Part shown: positions 6,176-12,127 of the stretch, one piece after another
How positions within the stretch are numbered: the first letter of the stretch is position 1
Layout of the letters: every line of letters starts with the position of its first letter
Assembly: GCA_028290595.1 (NCBI GenBank)
Contig: JAQGJO010000432.1
Location: 1 to 12,127 of the forward strand
DNA from: Hyphomicrobiales bacterium
GTDB taxonomy: Bacteria > Pseudomonadota > Alphaproteobacteria > Rhizobiales > Beijerinckiaceae
Direction: 5' to 3'
Length of the DNA stretch: 12,127 bases
Position numbers and translations under genes: made by a program
Notes under the pieces: generated by a model
The model's database searches: none
What the model was told of the DNA's origin: nothing
What the model saw: only the letters and a program-made list of their open reading frames with translations

Positions 6176-8329
6176 ATGATGAAGCAGGTGATTCTGACCC
6201 GCGCTGGGATCGAGGTGCACGACGTGCCGGCGCCACAGGTCGAGCCTGGAGCGGTGCTCGTGAAGGTCGTGCGCTCGTGCGTATCGACGGGCACCGAGCT
6301 TAGCGGTGTCAAGTCGAGCAACCTTCCGCTATGGAAGCGCGCGCTGCAACGGCCGGATCAGGTGCGCCAGTTGATCAAGATGGTGCGCACGCAGGGACTG
6401 GCGCGCACCCGCGACGCCGTGCGGTCGCATGTCAATCTTGCGACGCCAATGGGTTATTCGCTGTCCGGCACGGTAGTCGCCGTCGGGGCTGGGGTGGACG
6501 ATTTGTTCGTTGGCGATCGCGTCGGCTGTGCGGGCGGACAGGCTGCCTTCCATGCCGAATATGTCTGCGTGGCGCGCAATCTCGTCGTGCCTGTGCCCGA
6601 GGAGGTGGGAGACGACGCGGCTTCGACCGTAACGCTCGGCGCTATCGCATTGCAGGGCGTGCGCCGCGCCGAACCGACGCTCGGTGAGACCGTCGTCATC
6701 GTCGGGCTCGGTGTTCTCGGCCAGTTGACATCGCGTATTCTCAAGGCATCCGGCGTTCAGACCATTGGCGTTGATCTCAGAGCCGAACGGATCGCCCAAG
6801 CCCGCCAGCATGGTCTCGACCTTGCGCTGTTGCCGGATGGCGATGCGCCGGAGCAGCAGGTGGCGCGGCTGACCGGCGGTGTCGGCGCCGATGCTGTGAT
6901 TGTCACCGCGGCCTCGGCCTCTTCAGACCTTCTGAACGCCGCTCTGCGCATGTGCCGCCGCAAGGGCAGGGTGGTGCTGGTCGGCGATGTGCCGATCAAC
7001 ATCGACCGCGCCGACATCTACGCCAAGGAGATCGACTTCCGCATTTCGACATCCTATGGGCCCGGCCGGTACGACCGTAATTACGAGGAGCGCGGGCTCG
7101 ATTATCCGGTTGGCTATGTGCGCTGGACCGAGAACCGCAACATGCAGGCCTATCTCGGCCTCATTGCCAGTGGTGCGGTGAAGATCGACGATCTCACGGC
7201 GGCGCGCTATCCGATAGCGGAGGCGGCCGCCGCCTATGCCGCCCTGCAGGCCGAGCCGCAGCCGCTCAACGTTATTCTGACATATCCTGACGCCGCCGAG
7301 CCGATGCGGCGGGTGGCCAATCCTGCGCTGCGCGCCAGCCATGCGGGTGCGGTGCGTCTGGCGCTGATCGGTGCCGGCGGCTTTGCCAAGAGCACCCTGC
7401 TGCCGATCATTCGTGAAGAGCGCGAGCGTTTTGCGCTCGCCTGCGTGTGCGCCCGGCAGGGCCATACGGCGACGGCTGTCGCGCGGGAGCACGGTGCGGG
7501 CTATGCGACCACCGACTTCGCCGCGGTGCTGGCCGATCCCGATATCGACGCCGTGATGATTGCGACGCGCCATGACAAGCATGCCGAGATGGCTCTGGCC
7601 GCGCTCCGCGCCGGCAAACATGTGTTTGTCGAGAAGCCGCTGTGCCTGAATGTGGCCGAGCTTGCATCGATCAGCGAATTCTATGCCGGCGGCGAGGCGG
7701 GAAAGCCGCTGCTGATGACCGGATTCAATCGCCGCTTCTCACCTGCCGCGCATTCCATCGCGCAGGCCATTGCATCGCGGACCAACCCGCTGATGATGAA
7801 CTATCGCGCCAATGCCGGTTATTTTCCGGCCGATACCTGGGTGCACGGCCCGGAGGGCGGCGGCCGCAACATCGGCGAGGCCTGTCATTTCTACGATCTG
7901 TTCGTGATACTGGCCGCGGCCAAGGCGCAGTCGATACAGGCTGCTGCAATCAGGCCGCAGACGGCCTATTATTCGAAGCGCGACAATTTCGTCGCCGTGA
8001 TCAGTTTTGCCGACGGCTCGGTGGCCAATCTCACTTACACTGCGCTCGGCTCACCGCAGTTTCCGAAAGAGCAATTCGACGTCTTCGTCGATGGCAATGT
8101 CTACAGCATCGACGATTTCAAATCGGTGTCCGGCAAGGGCGCGAGCGCAACCAGGCTTCGGGCGGTCGCCGGCGGCAAGGGCCACCGCGAGGAACTCGTT
8201 GCGTTTGCCGATGCGATCAAGAACGGAGGCGCCTGGCCGATACCGCTGTGGCAGCAGCTGGAGGCGATGCGCATCGCCTTCGCGGTCGAAGAGGCGATCG
8301 CGGGCTCCGCGGATGCCGCGACGCCCTGA
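6176..8329 (+). CDS. Two-domain oxidoreductase: zinc-dehydrogenase-like module fused to Gfo/Idh/MocA module
   Basis: The 717-residue protein joins two NAD(P)-dependent enzymes. Residues 1 to about 375 are a medium-chain dehydrogenase: the N-terminal catalytic fold contains SCVSTGTE (34-41), GYSLSGTVVAVG (93-104) stands where GHE is usual, and VVIVGLGVLGQ (173-183) is the Rossmann glycine motif, with VGAD and GRVVLVG farther on. No cysteine-rich structural zinc lobe is visible. Residues from about 391 on form a Gfo/Idh/MocA enzyme: ALIGAGGFAKS (396-406) is a second Rossmann motif, VFVEKPLCLN (483-492) holds the conserved EKP, and GEACHFYDL (567-575) is the usual catalytic His/Asp region. Fusions of this type are known from polysaccharide loci, often near heparinase-like genes as here; the substrate is not established, and a sugar or nucleotide-sugar oxidation/epimerisation step is inferred. 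The frame is open back to 6038, but MMKQVILTRAG at 6176 matches the normal start of the fold. ATG at 6179 is equally possible. Confidence 0.95.
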   Translation: MMKQVILTRAGIEVHDVPAPQVEPGAVLVKVVRSCVSTGTELSGVKSSNLPLWKRALQRPDQVRQLIKMVRTQGLARTRDAVRSHVNLATPMGYSLSGTVVAVGAGVDDLFVGDRVGCAGGQAAFHAEYVCVARNLVVPVPEEVGDDAASTVTLGAIALQGVRRAEPTLGETVVIVGLGVLGQLTSRILKASGVQTIGVDLRAERIAQARQHGLDLALLPDGDAPEQQVARLTGGVGADAVIVTAASASSDLLNAALRMCRRKGRVVLVGDVPINIDRADIYAKEIDFRISTSYGPGRYDRNYEERGLDYPVGYVRWTENRNMQAYLGLIASGAVKIDDLTAARYPIAEAAAAYAALQAEPQPLNVILTYPDAAEPMRRVANPALRASHAGAVRLALIGAGGFAKSTLLPIIREERERFALACVCARQGHTATAVAREHGAGYATTDFAAVLADPDIDAVMIATRHDKHAEMALAALRAGKHVFVEKPLCLNVAELASISEFYAGGEAGKPLLMTGFNRRFSPAAHSIAQAIASRTNPLMMNYRANAGYFPADTWVHGPEGGGRNIGEACHFYDLFVILAAAKAQSIQAAAIRPQTAYYSKRDNFVAVISFADGSVANLTYTALGSPQFPKEQFDVFVDGNVYSIDDFKSVSGKGASATRLRAVAGGKGHREELVAFADAIKNGGAWPIPLWQQLEAMRIAFAVEEAIAGSADAATP

Positions 8330-8348
8330 AGAGGCTCAGGCCGGCGTC
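8320..8348. terminator. Convergent stop-to-stop hairpin, possible bidirectional terminator
   Basis: GACGC (8320-8324) and CCTGA (8325-8329) pair with TCAGG (8336-8340) and GCGTC (8344-8348), leaving an AGAGGC loop and a CCG bulge. The CCTGA arm contains the TGA of the oxidoreductase gene and the TCAGG arm contains the stop of the convergent methyltransferase. It can form on either transcript. It lacks a T-run, so efficient intrinsic termination is doubtful. Confidence 0.4.
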
Positions 8349-9283
8349 ATCCGGAAGCAGCCATTGATGCCGGCGACAGCACCCTTGTGCATCGGGAATT
8401 GGCGTCCGTCGAAGGTGAGATTGAGCAGGAATTCGCGCGCTTCGGAATCCAGCAGTTCGGACTTCAGTGCCTCGGCGCGCCGCTCCATCCACTGTAACTC
8501 GTTCAGCGACATCCCCGCGCCGACGAATTCGCAGTTGAAACCGGCGCGCGCGGCCATCGCCTTGAACTGGTCCGGGGTATAGCAATCGACGATCGGGCAT
8601 TCTTCGCCGTCGGTCGTCACCTTGAAGATTTCTCGCTTCGACAGCGATGAGCGCCACGAGAACATCTTCTTGTAAATATAGCTGCAATACAGATGCATCC
8701 AGATCGAATCGTAGTTGTAGACCATGATCTGGCTGTAGCCATCTGGCTTGATGATGCGGCGGAATTCCCGCAGCGTCGCTTCGACGTCGGGCAGCACCAT
8801 CAGCACTCCGGCGCAATGCACGATGTCGATGCTCTGGTCCGGAAAGGGCAGAGCGCCCATCGGGTTGCTCAGATGAACCAGTTCCACATTGGCGGCTTTA
8901 TGCAACGCCAGGCGCTTGCGTGCTTCCGCCAGCGAGCTCGTCGAGACGTCGATGCCGATGAGCCGCTTCGGCCTGGAATGAATGCTGAACCCCACCAGAT
9001 CGTTGCCGGGGCCGCAGCCATAGTCGAGCACGACCTTGCCGTCCGCTTGGTTGACCGGAACAAGTTCGATATAGCCGGGATACTGTGCATTGCGCCAATC
9101 GAAGAAATTGCGTGATTCCTCGGCGCTGGCGAACTGGCGGTGTTCGGTGACATTGTGACGCGTCCAATATTCGACGGAGCTCAGCTTGTGCAGCCGCAGG
9201 TTCAGAATCTTGCGAATGAGGTAGCGCACGCGGCCCGGCAGAATGGGCCGCAACAGATCCTTCGCAGTGTCGATAAGGCTCAT
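8336..9283 (-). CDS. Class I SAM-dependent methyltransferase
   Basis: This 315-residue protein has the Rossmann-type methyltransferase core. VLDYGCGPG (85-93) is motif I, which binds S-adenosylmethionine. IGIDVS (109-114) with its aspartate contacts the ribose. ALPFPDQSIDIVHCAGVLM (144-162) and the following LREFRRIIKPDG form the motif II/III region of the methyltransferase 11 group. The N-terminal 40 residues are basic (RVRYLIRKILNLRLHK) and could touch membrane or lipid-linked substrate. ATG at 9283 has AAGGA about eight bases upstream, and a good promoter-like pair lies 27 bases upstream at 9310-9338. The gene converges on the two-domain oxidoreductase with six bases between the stop codons. 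Context suggests methylation of a sugar residue or glycan precursor; the acceptor is not known. Confidence 0.92.
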   Translation of the reverse strand: MSLIDTAKDLLRPILPGRVRYLIRKILNLRLHKLSSVEYWTRHNVTEHRQFASAEESRNFFDWRNAQYPGYIELVPVNQADGKVVLDYGCGPGNDLVGFSIHSRPKRLIGIDVSTSSLAEARKRLALHKAANVELVHLSNPMGALPFPDQSIDIVHCAGVLMVLPDVEATLREFRRIIKPDGYSQIMVYNYDSIWMHLYCSYIYKKMFSWRSSLSKREIFKVTTDGEECPIVDCYTPDQFKAMAARAGFNCEFVGAGMSLNELQWMERRAEALKSELLDSEAREFLLNLTFDGRQFPMHKGAVAGINGCFRMTPA

Positions 9284-9309
9284 CGCATCCGTCCTTGACG
9301 TTTGGCGCC

Positions 9310-9338
9310 CATATATAGAGAACCGAATTGACTGTCAC
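9310..9338 (-). promoter_or_regulatory. Sigma70-like promoter for the minus-strand methyltransferase
   Basis: On the minus strand GTGACA (9338-9333) is a five-of-six match to the -35 consensus, and TATATG (9315-9310) lies 17 bases farther as the -10, within CTATATATGG. The expected start would fall near 9303, leaving a leader of about 20 bases with the AAGGA ribosome site before ATG 9283. Confidence 0.5.
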
Positions 9339-9479
9339 TCCAAAACGAGCCAGAGGCGCCGCCAGCGTGAGGGTTTATGGCTTCCGCCATACGCGTTCAA
9401 ATCGCTTGCTGGCGCCCTCATGGCGAAGCGAAGCGGTGCACGCTCACATGGGCTCTCAATCTTCGGAAACCGCCGGTCC

Positions 9480-10280
9480 ATGCTGAGTCCCGCCGCAGGT
9501 GAGTTTACCAATGTATCCTGGCCTGGCCGCCCGTCGCTGCCCGCGGAGGATATTTTCGGCAATGCCAAGAAGATCCGCTTCATTCTGCCGCTGCTGACGC
9601 GGCTGCGGGAGAAGCTGGGCCGGGAACTGTCGATCCTCGACTTCGGCTGCGGAAATGCGCTGGGCGTCGGGCAGTATCTGATCGGCGAGGGCATCGACTA
9701 TCTGGGCGTGGATTTCCACGAGCCTTCATTGTCTTTCGCGCGCCAGAATTTCGGCGGTGCAAAAGCCGAGTTTCGCGAGGATGTGCCGAATGACCGCGTA
9801 TTCGACGTCATCATCTATGCTGACGTGATAGAACATGTTCACGATCCGCTGGGATTGGTGAAAGCCTATGCACATCAACTCGCCGCGGACGGGATCATGA
9901 TCTGGTCGATCCCGAACGGCTACGGGCCTTGCGAACTCGAGAAGAAGATCGACAAGCGTCTGCGGCTTTATCAGGGGCTGCGCACCGTCAAACACGCCAT
10001 GCTGCGCCTCACCGGGCGTTCGGCGACCACGCCGGCCTTTCCCCCCTACAACAACGACTCCGGCCACGTTCAGTTTTTCACACTCGGCGCGTTGCGCCGG
10101 TTGGCCGCCGCGACGGGTTTCAAAATCGTGCAGATCGCGCATGGCGGCTTCGTCGGCGCCGATCTCACCGGCAACACGATCTTTACCAGTCGCCGTTTCA
10201 TCGAATGGAACATTCGCGTCGCCGACCGGCTGCCGTCCTGGATGGTGTCGAACTGGTACCTCGTTCTGGTCAAGGGCTAA
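9480..10280 (+). CDS. Class I SAM-dependent methyltransferase (second)
   Basis: With the start at 9480 the protein has 266 residues. ILDFGCGNALG (52-62) is the S-adenosylmethionine-binding motif I, YLGVDFHE (74-81) carries the acidic ribose contact, and DVIEHVHDP (115-123) is the motif typical of UbiG/methyltransferase-12-type enzymes. MIWSIPNGYGPCE follows as the next strand and loop. The C-terminal half includes HVQFFTLGALRRLAAATGFK, a usual element before the last strands. The frame is open back to 9243, which overlaps the divergent gene. ATG at 9420 is an alternative, but ATG at 9480 has GGAAA ten bases upstream while 9420 has no purine-rich site, so I prefer 9480. It heads a tight plus-strand run with another methyltransferase and a heparinase-like gene. 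The substrate is unknown; a glycan or lipid-linked sugar is likely from context. Confidence 0.87.
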   Translation: MLSPAAGEFTNVSWPGRPSLPAEDIFGNAKKIRFILPLLTRLREKLGRELSILDFGCGNALGVGQYLIGEGIDYLGVDFHEPSLSFARQNFGGAKAEFREDVPNDRVFDVIIYADVIEHVHDPLGLVKAYAHQLAADGIMIWSIPNGYGPCELEKKIDKRLRLYQGLRTVKHAMLRLTGRSATTPAFPPYNNDSGHVQFFTLGALRRLAAATGFKIVQIAHGGFVGADLTGNTIFTSRRFIEWNIRVADRLPSWMVSNWYLVLVKG

Positions 10281-10281
10281 C

Positions 10282-11106
10282 GTGACGCAAGCGCTCCGAC
10301 AACTCGATAGTCATTTCGCCTTCGGCGAAAATTGGAAGGCGTTCGTCGAAACGCTGTCAGAAGAAAGCATCGCGGAAGCGGTACGAAGCCTTGCCAGGCT
10401 GCTTCCGACAGAGGAGTTGCGCGGCCGGAATTTCCTCGATATCGGCTGCGGCTCCGGCCTGTCGATGCTTGCTGCCCTGCGACTCGGAGCGCGCTCGGTT
10501 ACTGGCATCGATATCGATCCCAATTCCGCCGAGGCGGCGCGCATGCTTCTGTCGCGCCATGCCGCGCCTGATGTCTGGCGTGTCGACGTGGCGAGCGTGT
10601 TCGATTATGCGCCGGGTCCCGGCGCGACCTATGACGTCGTCCATAGTTGGGGCGTACTGCATCACACCGGTGATATGTGGCCCGCAGTGCGCAAGGCGGC
10701 GGCGCTGGTCGCGCCGCACGGCCATCTGGCGCTCGCGCTGTACCGCAAGACGCCTCTGTGCGGCTTTTGGCGAATTGAGAAGAAAATTTATAGCCGTTCG
10801 CCGAAGCCGGTTCAGGCCGCCATCGCAGCGGTTTATCGTGGCGTGTACAAGCTCGCACTGATGGCCACCGGCCGCAGGCCGGCACACTATATTAGCGGCT
10901 ACAAATCCGCCCGAGGCATGAGTTGGACGCACGACGTGCATGATTGGCTCGGCGGCTATCCTTACGAGTCGGTAACACCGCAGGAAGTCAACACGGCGCT
11001 CGCCGAAATTGGTTTCGACCAGGTCCGCGCCTTTGAGAGGCCCGCAGCGATCCACGGCCTGTTCGGATCGCATTGCGACGAGTTTGTCGCCGTGCGGCGA
11101 ACATGA
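10282..11106 (+). CDS. Class I SAM-dependent methyltransferase (third), GTG start
   Basis: This is a 274-residue methyltransferase. FLDIGCGSGL (51-60) is motif I, VTGIDIDP (73-80) the acidic loop, and VVHSWGVLHHTGDMW (119-133) the motif II region. The segment RGMSWTHDVHDWLGGYPYE (211-229) is a distinctive conserved block of one methyltransferase subgroup found in surface-glycan loci, by my recollection. The frame is open from 10141, but that part overlaps the preceding methyltransferase gene. GTG at 10282 has AAGG seven bases upstream, lies one base after the preceding TAA, and gives the natural N-terminus (TQALRQLDSHFAFGENW), so translational coupling is likely. It shares only the general fold with the gene before it, so it does not look like a recent duplicate. 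The target hydroxyl or carboxyl group is unknown. Confidence 0.92.
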   Translation: MTQALRQLDSHFAFGENWKAFVETLSEESIAEAVRSLARLLPTEELRGRNFLDIGCGSGLSMLAALRLGARSVTGIDIDPNSAEAARMLLSRHAAPDVWRVDVASVFDYAPGPGATYDVVHSWGVLHHTGDMWPAVRKAAALVAPHGHLALALYRKTPLCGFWRIEKKIYSRSPKPVQAAIAAVYRGVYKLALMATGRRPAHYISGYKSARGMSWTHDVHDWLGGYPYESVTPQEVNTALAEIGFDQVRAFERPAAIHGLFGSHCDEFVAVRRT

Positions 11107-11129
11107 GCCTGGCGCGGTTCTGACCTCGC

Positions 11130-12127
11130 ATGGATTTCCAGGGCTATCTGAGGCTCATCCGGCGCCTGCCGCCGCGCTTGGTGCTGACCAAGGCGGCCGG
11201 GCTGACCCGGCGCAAGGCGAGGGCCTGGGGCCAGCTTGCGGCGGATGTTGCGACAGGCAGCCATGGTGGACGGCCCTGTGCGTTCAATCCCGCGGCACGG
11301 ATCGCCATCGCGGGGGACGACATACCGCCTGATCTGGAACAGGCGCTGCGGGGTCTCGGGGACGCCTATCTCGGCCACCGGTTCGATCTGCTCGGCTCAG
11401 GCTGGGTGCGGCCGGTGTACGGGTTCGCCGCGCCCGGCTTCCTCGGCCATCGGTATGCGCCGAGCGGCCTGCGACCGCCGGGCAGGGACGGCGACACGCT
11501 CGGCCTTGTCGTCAACCGGTCGAATGTGGCGCGTGCGAGTGAGATATGGCGGCTGATTTCGAATGCAGACTATACGCCGATCGACTGGCAAGTAGATGTT
11601 CGCTCCGGATATCGCTGGTCGGCTCGGAGACCGAGCCTCACGCTTTCCATTCCGCTCGATCGCGGCGCCGATATCAAGCTGCCCTGGGAACTTGGTCGAC
11701 TCCAACATTTGCCGCAGCTTGCGCTGTGCGCGATCCTGGCCGATGCGAGGCGTTCCGGCTTCGAGGCATCCACGCGTTATGTCAGCGAAATTTCCGATCA
11801 ACTGGCCGATTTCATCGCGACCAACCCGCCGCGCTTCGGCGTCAACTGGGTCGGCGTCATGGATGTTGCGATCCGCGCGGCCAACATCGCCCTTACACTG
11901 GCGCTGCTCGCCGGGGCGGGCCACGCTTTACCGCCGGCGATGGCGAGGGTCGTCGCGCAATCGCTGGACGACCATGCCGATTATGTGATCACCCATCTCG
12001 AATATTCGGAAACCGGCCGCAGCAATCATTATCTGGCTGACCTTGGCGGGTTGATCTGGGCGAACTGGATGCTGGACGGCCCGCAGGCCGTGACGCGGTT
12101 GAAGTTCGCCACCGCGGCGATGATTGC
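11130..12127 (+). CDS. Heparinase II/III-like (alginate-lyase-type) protein, 3' end outside window
   Basis: The frame is open from ATG 11130 to the window end: 332 codons without a stop. The visible part matches the helical alpha/alpha-toroid domain of heparinase II/III-like polysaccharide lyases: LGHRFDLLGSGW (81-92), DIKLPWELGRLQHLPQLA (181-198), FGVNWVGVMDVAIRAANIA (236-254), and SNHYLADLGGLIWA (298-311). Family members place substrate-binding asparagine and histidine at such NH sites. The C-terminal beta-sandwich would lie beyond the edge. No signal peptide is visible; the N-terminus is basic (LIRRLPPRLVLTKAAG). In these loci such proteins are thought to cleave or edit a uronic-acid-containing polysaccharide during synthesis or release, but activity is not proven here. 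The start is the first possible ATG, because an in-frame TGA lies at 11121. The ribosome site is weak, so coupling to the methyltransferase 23 bases upstream is plausible. Confidence 0.9.
   Translation, partial: MDFQGYLRLIRRLPPRLVLTKAAGLTRRKARAWGQLAADVATGSHGGRPCAFNPAARIAIAGDDIPPDLEQALRGLGDAYLGHRFDLLGSGWVRPVYGFAAPGFLGHRYAPSGLRPPGRDGDTLGLVVNRSNVARASEIWRLISNADYTPIDWQVDVRSGYRWSARRPSLTLSIPLDRGADIKLPWELGRLQHLPQLALCAILADARRSGFEASTRYVSEISDQLADFIATNPPRFGVNWVGVMDVAIRAANIALTLALLAGAGHALPPAMARVVAQSLDDHADYVITHLEYSETGRSNHYLADLGGLIWANWMLDGPQAVTRLKFATAAMI

Noticed and set aside
5178..6179. 333-codon plus-strand open frame
   Set aside because: It is antisense to the GT-B glycosyltransferase, has no family motifs, and contains alanine runs from the same trinucleotide repeat; a shadow of GC-rich coding DNA.
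7642..8367. 241-codon plus-strand frame
   Set aside because: It lies in another frame of the two-domain oxidoreductase, whose Gfo/Idh/MocA motifs occupy the true frame.
9376..9391. Small hairpin TATGGC-TTCC-GCCATA in the divergent region before the second methyltransferase
   Set aside because: Only six pairs, no related copy nearby and no clear link to a start site; expected by chance.

Overview
The window is GC-rich, with G/C-ending codons and the long antisense open frames typical of GC-rich DNA. Protein style and gene content suggest an alphaproteobacterium, most likely of the Bradyrhizobium/Rhodopseudomonas group; that placement is by feel, not by any search. No tRNA, rRNA, CRISPR array, transposase or phage gene is visible. 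The whole window reads as part of a cell-surface glycan (exopolysaccharide, O-antigen or similar) locus.

Left block, minus strand, 4382 down to 164: four genes form one apparent operon. In transcription order they are a large polytopic membrane protein resembling the DUF6311 family, a small single-pass membrane protein, a small three-pass membrane protein with a winged-helix-like tail, and a GtrB/dolichol-phosphate-mannose-synthase-like family 2 glycosyltransferase with two C-terminal membrane helices. The first three are spaced by about 20 bases and the last by about 100. A plausible reading is that the GT2 enzyme charges a lipid carrier with a sugar, and that the large membrane protein uses it, or a related donor, on the outer face of the inner membrane. 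Upstream of this operon is a 375-base non-coding stretch (4383-4757). It is unusually structured: two tandem 17-base dyads of the same design in an AT-rich patch, and two hairpins that share the same GTGACGC/GCGTCAC arms.

Middle block, 4758-8329: a GT-B-fold glycosyltransferase (minus strand, with a ten-arginine tract encoded by a trinucleotide repeat) is divergent from a large two-domain oxidoreductase (plus strand). The oxidoreductase joins a zinc-dehydrogenase-like module to a Gfo/Idh/MocA module.

Right block, 8320-12127: a class I methyltransferase (minus strand) converges on the oxidoreductase, and the stop codons of the two genes pair with each other in one hairpin. Divergent from it is a plus-strand run: a second methyltransferase, a third methyltransferase starting with GTG one base later, and the 5' two-thirds or so of a heparinase II/III-like (alginate-lyase-type) protein that runs off the window. 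The two-domain oxidoreductase and the heparinase-like protein are, to my knowledge, frequent neighbours in bacterial polysaccharide loci.

Together the genes could make, methylate and trim or remodel a surface polysaccharide. The least understood parts are the left operon with its two small membrane proteins and the structured control region in front of it.
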